Below, piece by piece: positions 50,900-61,351 of a DNA stretch of 64,000 nucleotides. Position 1 is the first letter of the stretch. Each line of letters opens with the position of its first letter. Location: assembly GCF_002865645.1 (NCBI RefSeq), contig NW_020194589.1, positions 2,517,750 to 2,581,749 on the forward strand. The letters are read 5' to 3'. The notes under the pieces are model-generated. The model was not told where the DNA came from. It saw only the letters and a list, made by a program, of their open reading frames with translations, and did not search any database. The translations under genes were made by a program, and so were the position numbers. This DNA comes from Hyaloscypha bicolor E (lineage: Eukaryota > Ascomycota > Leotiomycetes > Helotiales > Hyaloscyphaceae).

Positions 50900-52833
50900 A
50901 TGCATTGCGCGGTACTAAAAATGCCTCCAAAGATTGATCTTGAGCCTTATAAAAATGAGATTCTTAGTTGGGTCTCTGAGAAGCATACGATCCCTGAGAT
51001 TTTAAGTAAAATAAGAGGGATTCTACAGGTTGAATGTAGCCTAAAAACACTGAAACGAGCTCTCTCTGATTGGGGTATATCGCGCAATAGGAAGAATGGG
51101 TCTCCTGAGATTGAGAGGATCAAATTACGTATTTCTGAGTTATTTGCGGGCAATTATAATAATGATATGATTCTCCAAGTACTCTCAGTTGAGGGGATGC
51201 CCCTCCACCGCCGACAGCTCGCGCGATATAGGCTAGATCTTGGCCTTATTCGGAGAATAATAATAGAGGAGAGGGAGCAGAAGTACTAACAGCTTGTGGG
51301 TATCGTGCGAGAGGAGCTAGACCATGGGGGGATTGAAGGCTATGGAGCAGGCTTGATCAAGACACACTTCCGTTAAATGGGGGTTACTGCTCCTCGCAAA
51401 TTGATCTATAATATCGTCAAGGGCCTAGATAGTGAGGGCTACAAGCGTCGTACGAACGATATGCAGCGTAAGAAGCAAGAGATGGTAGTCAAAGGCCCGG
51501 ATTGGGGGTGGTCTCTTGATTAGCATAATAAGCTAGCTCTATAGGGCTTCCAAATCTATGCTGCTATTAATGTTTATTCTCGCAATATTATCTGGTGCTA
51601 CGTGGGCGTTTCTAATCATACGGTATATAGTGTACTTGGCCAGTTCCTTTAGGTACTCAGAAAGCTTGGCTATTACCCCCGAGTGATTTCCTCTAATAAA
51701 GGAGGAGAGGTCCCTTTTGTTACTGAAGTCCAATACGCTCTCTCTCGTATAATAATACCAATTCTTCCTTTTGAGAAGGTCTATCGCTTTGGGACTAGTA
51801 CAAAGAATCAAAGAATCGAGTCTTGGTGGAGTTAACTTGAGAAATCCCGGCTATATTACTGGCGTATTCGTATTTATACCTGTTTATATGATTCTTTTAC
51901 TTGGGCTAATCTAGTATAGGACTTTTTTCAAGCCCTTATAGTAGCTGGGGACTTTGATAGTACTCTTGCGGACCGAATTACCATGCTAGCTATTTACATG
52001 CCTATTATACGATACGCCATAGTATCGTATATAGATATATGGAATTACTACCGGATCCGGAAAGATCCAAAGAGGAAACACCACGTAGCAGGCATTCCTG
52101 CATTTCTCTATAAGCATGCAGCTATCGAGCAATATAGACTTCTAGTTAATGAGGGGCTCTTGGCTGAATTAGAGCAAGATTATATTAATTGGGGTAAGTT
52201 ATTCCTATAATCTCTTTCTTTTCCTAATTTGGGCGGTAGCTTGTAATATAGCTTGACTCAGGGGCTCGCGCGATTCTTGTTTAAGTAAATAAACCGAGCC
52301 CCAACGTCTTTTCACTGCTAGTTTCCCTTCTTAGCTCTAGGGCCTCTCAGTTAGCTGGACTACAAATTTATCTTTATATACTAAGATTATTGGCTATAGA
52401 TATTAATGAGTACTTGCCGCATAATACCTTGACATGGTGCAAATCACAGCTTGCAAATATTGGGATTGATCCTTTAAGCCTTATAGAAGGAACTAGCAAA
52501 CCAGACGGTTCTAGGCTTCATATTAAGGCATATCACTGCCTTCGGCTTACCGTACGACGTCATATTACTAGTGGAAACTCAAGCCCACGGCTAGGACTTG
52601 TCCCAAAGATCAAAATTGGTACTAAGGAGATGTAGCGAAACGGATCTCGCCTTAGGCAGCTAATCTCAGAGAACTGGGAGTTTGTGGAGACCATACGATC
52701 CCAATAAAGAGAGATTGAAGGGGTAGATATTAGTGGAGAAGGCAATTTGAGTGAGTCAGATGAGGAGGAGTGGGATGAGGAGCAGCCGGATGAGAGGGAC
52801 TTATTAGAGCAGGAGGCCTAAGAGAAGGAGTAA
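50900..52833 (+). pseudogene. Integrase-like transposase gene, inactivated by nonsense codons
   Basis: A single frame runs from the start (ATG 50900 or 50921) to 52193, then over an intron (52194-52399, phase-matched) to the final TAA at 52831. It contains ten in-frame stops: TAA at 51287, 51374, 51833, 52705 and 52819, and TAG at 51521, 51542, 51650, 51917 and 52633. No frameshift is needed. The N-terminal part (PPKIDLEPYKNEILSWVSEKH, then TLKRALSDWGI) is a helix-turn-helix-like region. The core reads WSLD, then FQIYAAINVYSRNIIWCYVGVSNHT, LRKLGYYPRVIS, and NQRIESWWS, like DDE/rve integrases. The AIN of the core is where relatives usually carry Asp, so a catalytic residue may also be lost. 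All stops fit CAA/CAG or TGG changed by C-to-T at CpA. The protein is not made as it stands. Confidence 0.82.
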
Positions 52834-52918
52834 ATCTTTACTCAAGGATCTCGCCATATCTTTATCTTTATCATACGATTTACTTGCAATCATACCTTCT
52901 TTCTTCCTTTACTTGAAA

Positions 52919-55034
52919 ATGCCTCCTGGAAAGATTTCTGGCTTTCTCCCAAGGTGCCCTGCATACAGGAATACTCTTGATGAGCCTGGCCAGTTCCAGT
53001 GTGAGCAATGTGGTACAGAAACCCCTCGTTCGCCCGATTCGCATGATTTAAGACCTCAGTATCGTAGTACTTCTCCAGTTGACCTTACAGTGTCTTCCCC
53101 TGTATTCCAAAATACAAAAAAGACTGCTATTGAGATTTTAGACAGCGATCCGGTATCCCCTATTAGCAGCTCCTATCGTACGGCCTCCTCTTCTCCTCTT
53201 CCATTACTTGAGGAGCTCTTTACTAAGTTTTATTAAGCCCGGGCCGAGCCTAAGCAAGAAGCCTCCCTGATCAAGCAAGAGGAGGAGGAGGAGGCCTTTG
53301 TATCGCACGATGCATGGGCTACCAAACCATGTCCAAATTACCCTGGTCAGATTAAATCAAGGCCAAGATCCTCTGGAGCGAGCGATTCAAGCCTACCCCC
53401 CCCTATACCTGCTACCCAATTACATAGGCCAAGAGTCATTCCTCATGCGATGACTATAGCCGGTTCGCACCAAGCTTCTGCTGCTGCTACTGCTAGAAAA
53501 GAGCAGAAACGTCCGAATGCTGGCTCCTTTGCTCTCTCTCATCGTCCGCAATCCCAGACAGGAAAATCCAAGTTTGGGTCTCAAAGGGAGATCATGCGAT
53601 TAGCTCTCTTTGAAGTTCAAGGGTATTATGCCCAGCCATCTGATAAAGAGCTTGACCCTCCTTTTCTTATACCTTCTCAGTTCCGTATTCTTGGTACGTA
53701 TACACTTTCCTTACCTATTAATCATGCGATGCTTATATTATCTTAGGGGGTAATATCAAGTGTGAGGTCTTTGGAACAAACCTCTTGAGACTTGGGCATT
53801 GGGATAATGACCCGATACGAGCCTTTATTATTAATGAGCTTGCAACGAGCATTCCAAGCAAAAGATATGGCCAAGTACGTGGTCGTGCGAAGGAGCTAGT
53901 CCTCTAAACTGGGGAGTACAAGACTTGGACAGCCATAGCTTGGAAGGATAGAGATAATTCCTTTTCGCGAGATTTGGAAGAGCTTCCTCCTGGGGAGATT
54001 CGTACGATAGGGGATCTTTTACCTTACTTGGTTATATCGGTCCAAAAGGATGTTTATGAGTTCCAGGCTCATTTAATCCTATTTACTGAGGATGAAGACC
54101 TTACCCAGAAAAGCCTTTAATACTATCAAAGGAGACGTGAGGCTATTCTTGTATTGCCTGAGCTATCTAAGCTACCACGTGGTAGAGGAAAGAAGTTACC
54201 TCCCTTGCCTCCCTCTCCAACCCCTTCTTTAATAGGATTTACTTCTTCCTAGTCAGGAGCCGTCAAAAAAGAGAAGTACCCGGTTTCGCAAAGCCGTATC
54301 TCATCGCATGATCAAGTAGCCCAAGAAGTAAGTTCTTTTACCGAGCTATTCCTCTACTTTTGACTAATATTTATTTCTAGCCTGCCAAAGTGGCTAAAGC
54401 CAAGCGTGTGAAAGTCGAGCCTGCTATTAAAGTAGAGCCCTCTCAACCTCTTCCGAGACCAGCGGTATATCATATGATACTTATTTAATTTATATACTAA
54501 TATTGCTCTGAGAAGAAACCTTCTTCTAGCCAAGTTCCAGCCTTGCCAAAAGAAGCTACCCCTCCTCCTCCCCAATCCGTACTTCCTGATTCCCCAGAGA
54601 CTACATATTAACGTACGAATCGGTAATCTATAACCCTCAAGCATAAGAAGGTAGCTAAAGAGTATGAGAGTATCCTTCTTGCCAAGCTTCAAGAGCTTAA
54701 GGACTCTATGGAGGAGGAAGACACAATTCAGGACTTAGTGAGCCGTGCTTTTGAGGAAAGGGGGAGCTTGAGTGATCGTACGTGGGAGCAAATATAATCT
54801 CTCTTGGGTCCAGGAGTATTTCGTCCAGGAGAACAAGCTAAGGAGCAAGTTGGGGCAGATTATACTCAGACTGAGAAGGATCAAGCTCTAGCTAAGGGAG
54901 AGATAGAGGGGGCTGTTCCGCTTACTCAGAGTATATCGCGCGGTGGAAGGGTTAGAAAGATGTCTATAAAAAAGGCTGAACAAGTTGAGTCTAAGGGTTT
55001 AAAGAAGGGAGGGAAGAATCTGAGAAAGAAATAA
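52919..55034 (+). pseudogene. Second transposon gene of unknown function, nonsense-riddled
   Basis: The frame starts MPPGKISGFLPRCPAYRNT at 52919 and includes a possible zinc-binding CEQCGTE. It runs with TAA at 53234 into the open part around 53450 (REIMRLALFEVQGYYAQ), and crosses likely introns starting near 53694 and 54332. After the first intron it reads NIKCEVFGTNLLRLGHWDNDPIRAFIINELA, then RTIGDLLPYLVISVQKDVYEF. The C-terminal third is Lys/Glu-rich with a coiled-coil look (KKVAKEYESILLAKLQELKDSMEEE) and ends at 55034. Further in-frame stops are all TAA or TAG. I do not recognise a family. It presumably assisted transposition or DNA binding, which is inference from its place in the element. 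Confidence 0.65.
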
Positions 55035-55251
55035 GGCTTCTCAACTTGGTTTAATACCAAGAGATTCTATACTTATTATATAATACTTTGGGACTAGATT
55101 AAATTCTCTTTTTCTTAGTTTTTAGGTATTTCCAAATTAAATTGCAATTATAAGTAAAATTAAAAGAGGGCAAATATTAAGAGCTCAATGTAATCTATTA
55201 GGTATTATGCAAAAGCCAGGCAATCGTATGATATAATAAGAGTAGTCCCAT

Positions 55252-55832
55252 CTATTTATTTATAATAGAAGGGACACTCTGGCCAGGATAACGTCCAGGC
55301 TTTGAAACCCGGCCACTTCGTGTAATTTGAGGGGGTTTAGGCTGTCCTCCACTATTGCCCTCTCCTCCATTATCATTGATATCTCGAGCACTGTATTGGG
55401 TCGCATGACCACGACGAATACAGTTACCACATGCTCCATGCCACTCTCCTCCAGGAACCCTTAAGCACTCCTCAAAAATGCCTTGACCATTTTGGCAAGC
55501 AGTATAAGGAGTTTGAGTATTAACTTGGCCACTAGATTACTTAGTACAGATCGTGTGAACTTAGGAGAAGCAACTTACACTCGTTGGGTCAAGATTGCAT
55601 TAATAACCTCAGGGAGAAGTGGGACATTAAAGGTAGCAGCAGTATAGGGACCCTTAATCGCAATATCTGAGGGTTCTGGATCATTGATATTAAAGGTACG
55701 CTTCTGCTGAGGGCTACCATTAATGACTGAGGGCTGGAGCTCATTCCCTCCCATACGAAGGAAGTACTGAACATTATTGGAGGCGTCCACACGAGTCCAG
55801 ACGACTAGATCTTGTTGAGCTTGGGCTGCCAT
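55252..55832 (-). CDS. Small Cys-motif protein carried by the transposon (DUF3716-like), intact
   Basis: Exons 55832-55579 and 55531-55252 join in frame to 177 aa; the 46-nt intron has a GTAAGT donor. The first part (DLVVWTRVDASNNVQYFLRMGG, then FNVPLLPEVINAILTQRV) has no assigned fold. A cysteine motif follows: C97, C107, C119 and C122, spaced C-x9-C-x11-C-x2-C, within IFEECLRVPGGEWHGACGNC. This resembles the short DUF3716 zinc-binding-like domain common in ascomycetes; that match is from memory. The C-terminal tail is Gly/Pro-rich. Unlike the two plus-strand genes of the element, it has no internal stop. It could be a transposon accessory gene or a host gene caught in the element. Its upstream region has a GT/GA microsatellite. 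Confidence 0.65.
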
Positions 55833-55867
55833 TGTATGTATGTGAAGTGTTGTGTGTGAAGTATGTG

Positions 55868-55930
55868 TGAGGAGAGAGAGAGAGTGAGTGAGTGTGTGTG
55901 TATATGTGTGTGTGTGTATGTGTGTGTGAG
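55868..55930. repeat. GA/GT-rich microsatellite upstream of the small transposon gene
   Basis: Runs of GTGTGA, GAGAGA, GAGTGA and GTGTGTG follow one another over about 60 bp, just upstream (minus strand) of the ATG at 55832. Confidence 0.85.
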
Positions 55931-56033
55931 GAAGTTAGAGGGAGGATTGGGAGCTGAGGGCCTATTTTATAGATATCTGGGGCCAAAAATGACTCAAATG
56001 GAAGCCTGAATGATTCAGATTAAGCTATAAATC

Positions 56034-56275
56034 AAGCTGTGAATCATATAGTTATTTGGTATAGTTCAGATAATGCGGGCAAAATAATTGGCTAGGGCCC
56101 TAGAAATAGGGCCATAAAGCTGTGAATCATATAGTTATTTAGTATAGTTCAGACTATAGGGCTAAAATAATTGGCTGGGGCCTTAGAAATAGTCATATGA
56201 AGCTGTGAATCATATAGCTGTTCAGTATAGTTCAGATAATGGGGTCAAAATAATTAGGTATGGCCTTAGAAAAAT
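56034..56275 (+). repeat. Three tandem copies of an 83-bp subterminal repeat
   Basis: Copies begin at 56034, 56117 and 56200. Each starts AAGCTGTGAATCATATAG, continues through TATAGTTCAGA, then AAATAATT, and ends with GGCC and TAGAAA. Copy 3 is the most diverged. The spacing is exactly 83 bp twice. Subterminal repeats of this kind often bind transposase, but this is inferred. Confidence 0.9.
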
Positions 56276-56297
56276 GGCGAAAATGGTGAAAATCAGG

Positions 56298-56324
56298 CAT
56301 TGACCCTTTTGGTCGCTATGGTCA
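56298..56324 (-). repeat. Right terminal inverted repeat (27 bp)
   Basis: This is an exact reverse complement of 50783-50809. It marks the right end of the transposon, next to the choline oxidase upstream region. Confidence 0.92.
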
Positions 56325-56880
56325 ACCAGACTGAAGCGCTACCATTGGTTACAGCGGGCAAAAGTGGAGGAAAGCCCTGGTTCTCCTTCGGCGCTAGAAG
56401 GCTCTAAGAAAAAACTTCCCGCTCTTGACCTGCTTGACCTAAACCGGCTGGCATCCGGTGCCATCCCCGTCGTTGCCTCCATTGTGAAGGGTGAAGGCAA
56501 GGGATGTAGGGAAGACCCAAGGGTAACCAAGACTAGGTAGGACCAGAGAGGTCAGGTACGGGGGTCATGTCGTATCAACAGCAGGCTCTGGCTTCACCGT
56601 CCTTTTCCTCCCCTTCCCTTCCCTTCCTTCCTCTCTCTCCCCTCCCCGTCCCCACCCCCTCCTCTGAACCAAGTAGGTCCTCCCTCCCTGGTCAATACAC
56701 CCTGGAGTTATCCCGCCACGCAGCAGCTCCACCGGCTCACAATCTTTGTTATCCTTATCGATAACAGTGGCATGACGAGCAGCTTGCGGAAAATTTATAT
56801 GAATTCAAGGGCTTGGGGTTTGCGCTAGAAACTCAAGCAACCACAGGAATTGAGCTTCGAATTCAGTCACAGCAGTCAAC
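56325..56880. promoter_or_regulatory. Upstream region of the choline oxidase gene
   Basis: These 556 bp lie between the transposon and the ATG at 56881. They contain a long pyrimidine-rich tract (56596-56670) typical of fungal promoters. Together with 50431-50782 they would have formed a shared promoter of about 0.9 kb. Confidence 0.5.
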
Positions 56881-58587
56881 ATGACTACCACCTTTCTCTC
56901 TTCTTCTCAAGTCGGTGACTTTGACTATGTCATTGTCGGCGGCGGCACAGCTGGCTGTGTCATTGCAAGCAGACTGTCTGAATACCTTCCACATAAGAAA
57001 ATTCTTACGATCGAGGCGGGCCCAAGCGACTTCAACAATGACCGAGTTTTGAAGCTCAAGGAATGGCTTACTTTGCTAGGTGGTGACCTGGATTATGACT
57101 ATGGAACTACAGAACAGCCCAATGGTGAGCACCCAGCGTTTGGTTTGAGCATTCCTTGTTGACACGATCTAGGAAACTCTCATATCAGACACTCCCGAGC
57201 CAAGGTCCTCGGAGGCTGTTCATCTCACAATACTCTGATATCTTTCAGGCCATTCGAGTATGACTGCCAAGTATGGGAGAGCATGGGCTGCAAGGGATGG
57301 AACTTCAAGACCATGATGCGTCTCATCGACAATCTCCGCAACCAGATCCAGCCTGTTCACAACCGACACCGAAACCAAGTTTGCAAAGACTGGATCAAAT
57401 CATGCTCCACAGCCATGGACATTCCCATTATCAAGGACTTCAACCAAGAGATCTGTGAGACGGGAAGTCTTCAGCAAGGAGTTGGCTTCTTCTCCGTTGC
57501 CTACAACCCCGATGATGGACGTCGAAGCTCTGCTTCAGTAGCATATATCCATCCCGTCCTACGAGGTGACGAGAACCGTCCAAACCTTACCATCCTCACC
57601 AATGCCTGGGTATCCAAGGTCAATGTCTCAAACAAGACTGTCACTGGAGTAAACATCACTCTCCAGTCCGGCACCAAACTCACCATCTCCCCTAAAATTG
57701 AGACCATTCTCTGCGCAGGAGCGGTGGACACCTGCCGTCTCCTCCTCCTCTCAGGCATCGGTCCCTCAAAGCAACTCACTGACCTCTCTATCCCCGTGAT
57801 CCACTCCCTCCCCGGCGTAGGAGAAAACCTCCTCGACCACCCCGAAACAATAATAATGTGGGAACTCAACGCTCCAATCCCACCACAAACAACCATGGAC
57901 AGCGACGCCGGCATCTTCCTCCGCCGCGAGCTTCCCGACGCCGCGACCTCCAACACAGACCCCTTCCTGAACCCCAAGGGCCTCCCAGACGGCACAATAG
58001 CAGATGTCATGATGCACTGCTACCAAATCCCCTTCTGCCTCAACACCACCCGTCTCGGCTACGACGCCCCCTTAAATGCCTTCTGTATGACGCCCAACAT
58101 CCCTCGGCCTCGCTCGAGAGGACGAATCTTCCTTACCTCCTCCGACCCGGCCGTTAAGCCTTCTCTCGATTTCAGATACTTCACCGACCCCGAGGACTAC
58201 GACGCTCAAACCCTCGTCGCTGGCCTGAAAGCCGCTCGGAAGATCGCACAACAAGCGCCCTTCTCCAAATGGCTGAAGCGCGAAGTCGCCCCCGGCCCAG
58301 CCGTCCAAACCGATCAAGAGCTGTCCGAGTATGGAAGGAAAGTAGCACATACTGTCTACCACCCAGCAGGGACCACGAAGATGGGTGCCAAGGAAGACGA
58401 GATGGCGGTCGTGGATCCGGAGTTGAAGATCAGGGGTTTGAAGGGGGTGAGGATCGCGGATGCGGGCGTCTTCCCCAGCATGACGACGATTAATCCTATG
58501 TTGACTGTTCTTGCGGTTGGAGAGCGGGCGGCCGAGTTGATTGCTTGGGAGGCCGGGTGGAGAGGGGATGTCAGGGCCAGGTTGTGA
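56881..58587 (+). CDS. GMC oxidoreductase, probable choline oxidase
   Basis: Exons 56881-57124 and 57173-58587 join in frame to 552 aa. The enzyme would oxidise choline to betaine aldehyde (and on to betaine) with FAD and oxygen. The ADP-binding loop is DYVIVGGGTAGCVIASRL with acceptor Glu in TIEAGPSD. Next come SRAKVLGGCSSHNTLISFRP (the FAD-attachment block in choline oxidases) and GMC signature 2 (CAGAVDTCRLLLLSGIGP). Near the C-terminus lie VYHPAGTTKMG with the catalytic His and ADAGVFPSMTTINPMLTVLAVGERAAELI, with the Asn that follows TTI in this family. These blocks match choline oxidase better than alcohol or glucose oxidase. The neighbouring divergent betaine-aldehyde dehydrogenase supports the role. 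No signal peptide is seen, so it is likely intracellular. Confidence 0.86.
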
Positions 58588-59225
58588 GGGGGTGTGGGCA
58601 AATGGCGGGTAGATTGTACAAAGTACCAGGGGTTCGACGATGATGGTCTGGCTGGTTTTTTTAGAAGCAGACTCTCTCACTGCGTAAAAAGTAACGTGGA
58701 TTCGCAAATTGATATCGAGATTGCTTTCATCTCTCTATTCGAATCCATTCCACTTTTCGTCTCAAAGTTTCCTCGGTTGCTTATACCAATGGCCTAGAAC
58801 TGTGGAGAAATCAAGTCAGCGAGGTGCAGAAGAAAAACTCTGAGTTGTGAGGATTCACTCTCGAGTTTGAGAATGGTTTCCATGTACTAGAGCTTTTGGA
58901 ACATTGGGGCGATGTGCAACAAAGTCCCGACTTCAGTTCAAGTACTCACTGACTTCCAGGAAAATATACTTCGAAACATGGCGGGATATAGATCGAAGGG
59001 ACCCATTTATTACGACTTTGATTTATCTACATACATGCCTGCTGTGGAGTGCAGTCAGTGCAAACGCTGTGACCCATAACCGCGTATCCAATATTTACAC
59101 TCAATGATTTTTCGCCTTTTTACGCCGAAATGTAAAGCAGACCTAACCACGCTATGCTTAAACTACACTTCCCCTTTTCATTTATCCCTTTTTAACATCT
59201 TCCGTAGCACTGATTCAAAAGGAGC
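58588..59225. other. Convergent intergenic region, 638 bp
   Basis: This lies between the 3' ends of the choline oxidase and CHS7 genes. Only short open frames without domains are present. Confidence 0.5.
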
Positions 59226-60362
59226 TTAGTATGTAAACCCTCCATAATTCGAGTTTCTCCCTGGGGCGGCAGTAGAGTTGTACAGTGTTGTGCTTGGGTA
59301 ATCCGTGTCCTGGTACTTCGTGTCTTGGTACAAGGTGTTTCGGCGGTCTTCTTCCGGGAGGAGCTCTTTGACTTCCCAGTTATTTTGCTTGGTACCGACG
59401 GAGAATTCGAGATCTTCGCGGGTGATGGAATCCCAGTACTGACTCAATATCAGCATGTCATAAAGGAACAGAAAAAAAAAGAGCACGAACCTTGTAAACC
59501 ATCATTACAGCCAAAAGGTTGCAAATAGTAGCAAAGAATAGCCCATCCAAGTAATGCTGCACAGCATTGCATATTGTGTTGCTGAAAACGTACAGGATGA
59601 CCTGGCCGATGATCAAAAAGAATGCTCCAAAAGCAATATCTCCTAGTGGCCAGCGATCCTGCAGCGTGTTCACTACAAGAATGGTTTGCATTACAACGTA
59701 AACCAATAATTCTATCCCAGAGATGAGGTATAGCACGATGAACAGGCCAACCGTGTGAGTTGGGCCCAGGCCCGCCCATGATTTGAAAGTTGCCAGCGAA
59801 ATCAAGCCCGTGATGATAAACATGGCGAAGCTGACTGTTCGGAGGAGCCAGACGGATAACGTGGTGCCGTCCTCGTATAGCTGGAATCCCACGAATCCGT
59901 TGATGAGCAAACAAGCACACAGCGCTGATGTGAGGCCGTTTTGCGCGGCGGCGAAGTATGGGTATGCGCTACTGCCAGGAGGGATGACTCCGGAGTCGAG
60001 AACGAGCGAGAAGGCTGTTAACAGCATGTAGAGGTAGAAGAAGAATGTGATTTCTTTGCGACCTGTTTATAGAAACATCACGTCAACAAGGGCCGGCCTT
60101 CAATTGGGGGTCTGGGGAACGTACCGACGGCTGTGAATTTGCCTCGGACGTGCAGGATCATGATTACAGTCATGATTAGTGCTGCGATGTGCATGAACGA
60201 CGCGGCGCCTTGGAAAATGATCGTGTTGGCCAATTCGATGCTGCGCGAATAACACTCTGCTTCAATCCCATGCGAACCCGCAATCGTTTTGATCGCTCCG
60301 ACCATCGAACATAGCGGTACTGATGCTTGGTTGCATAACGAATAGAAGTCCCCGAAAGCCAT
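59226..60362 (-). CDS. CHS7: Chitin synthase export chaperone Chs7
   Basis: Exons 60362-60125, 60062-59491 and 59438-59226 join in frame to 340 aa. Chs7 is an ER membrane chaperone that lets chitin synthase III leave the ER for the septum and bud-neck or hyphal wall. The start MAFGDFYSLCNQASVPLC, ECYSRSIELANTIIFQ, MTVIMILHVRGKFTAVGRKE and the run of about seven hydrophobic segments are diagnostic. Also visible are YLYMLLTAFSLVLDSGVIPPG, CLLINGFVGFQLYEDGT, TLQDRWPLGDIAFGAFF and HYLDGLFFATICNLLAVMM. The conserved YWDSITREDLEFSVG and WEVKELLPEEDRR close the folded part. The last ~30 residues are polar and Tyr-rich. The intron between the last two exons (59490-59439) uses a GTTCGT donor. Confidence 0.94.
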
Positions 60363-60857
60363 TGTGTCTGCAATATCCTAAGACCTATTGATGTTTGGAA
60401 ATGATGTTGTGTTGTTGAGGGGCAACCCTCTCCGGCGAGGAATGTCCTGAAACCTGAGTCGTGGATAAACTCGTAGAAAGCGAATGTGAATGGCAGAGGA
60501 GGTAGCGGTCGTGGTGCTCCTTCTACCTGAAGGTATGGTGATACAGCGAGGGAAAGAGCAGGTTTGTTGCCAGGAAAGAAGGCCCTAAACAACGAAGCTC
60601 GTACATGGTTGGCTGCTGGGGGATCGTCGTTGCCTCCGCGCAACCAAGATTTTAAGGTTAGCGTTGTTTCTATTTTCGCTGAGGCACGTGAGCGCAAGCA
60701 CGTGCTGGGTAATACGAGACATCATTCTCTATTTGGCGTTGGAGAAAGTTGTGTTTCGTTTTTGATGGTAGGAGATGGTTCAAAGATGTAATGATATGCA
60801 GCTAATGGATCACGAAGGTGGTGGTATGAAGTTAAATCTATTTCATACTTCAACAAG
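60363..60857. other. Divergent upstream region, 495 bp
   Basis: This lies between the CHS7 start and the possible secreted-protein gene. An open frame on the minus strand (60697-60176) overlaps CHS7 out of frame and is a shadow. No motif is assigned. Confidence 0.4.
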
Positions 60858-61351
60858 ATGAAGATTGTGTTGCTCGTAGTGCTGGGCCTTCCAATGATGT
60901 CCACCAAGAGTAAGGCACCACTTCTTTTGTGATAGTATACCGATTATGAGGCTACTCACGATTGTCATTCGATCACCTCGTCGGTCGTAATGTCTTTTAT
61001 GATTTGTGGGCATGCTCTCAGAGCTTGCCTGGGCCATTATCGAAGTATTCCAGCGAAGCACCATACCAAAATCCTGGTATCGGAGTGTTGGCCATGCCAT
61101 CAAGCGGGCCCTTCCCTCATGATCTAGAATTACCAGATATCCACGAGTGTGGTCAGAACTTGCTGCACCGTTTGGTGGATGATATCTTTCGAACTGCAGC
61201 CACGGGAGTGCCAGCTCGCCCGGCCTGGCAGAGCTTTGAGGGGAATTATGACAGACAATGCGGCATATGCTGTGGGGGAAATATGAATAAGAAAAAGACA
61301 GGCCACCGATCATCTAAAATTCATCACCGCCGTTGCCGTAAGTCCCAATAA
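60858..61351 (+). CDS. Possible small secreted Cys-containing protein
   Basis: ATG 60858 starts a hydrophobic leader (MKIVLLVVLGLPMMSTK) that fits a signal peptide. A 41-nt intron (60910-60950, GTAAGG donor) joins it in frame to an open stretch ending at 61351, giving 150 aa. The mature part includes NVFYDLWACSQSLPGPL, HECGQNLLHRLVDDIFRTAAT and RQCGICCGG, so five Cys, then a basic tail. A GTAAGT site at 61338 close to the stop may open a further intron, giving other C-termini. I do not recognise a family. Size, leader and Cys count are like fungal effector candidates, but the gene itself is a prediction; a long open frame on the opposite strand (61313-60843) competes with it. Confidence 0.35.

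Larger units (their letters stand above)
50783..56324. mobile_element. 5,542-bp DNA transposon with 27-bp terminal inverted repeats, mostly RIP-degraded
   Basis: The ends 50783-50809 and 56298-56324 are perfect inverted copies. Inside are a transposase gene (+, degraded), a second large gene (+, degraded) and a small intact gene on the minus strand, then three 83-bp tandem repeats next to the right end. The transposase resembles the integrase-like (DDE/rve) proteins found in eukaryotic IS3EU-like elements, but the class is an inference from sequence pattern. No target-site duplication is obvious: the left flank ends ATACGGG and the right flank begins ACCAGAC. The internal sequence is AT-richer than the flanking genes. 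The element lies between the betaine-aldehyde dehydrogenase and choline oxidase genes. Confidence 0.88.

Noticed and set aside
50783..56324. A stop-as-glutamine recoded element
   Set aside because: RIP-type C-to-T mutation explains TAA and TAG without TGA, and intact CAA/CAG codons are still present in the same frames.
57501..58157. Frames opposite and overlapping the choline oxidase exon
   Set aside because: They are shadows of a GMC oxidoreductase with complete motifs.
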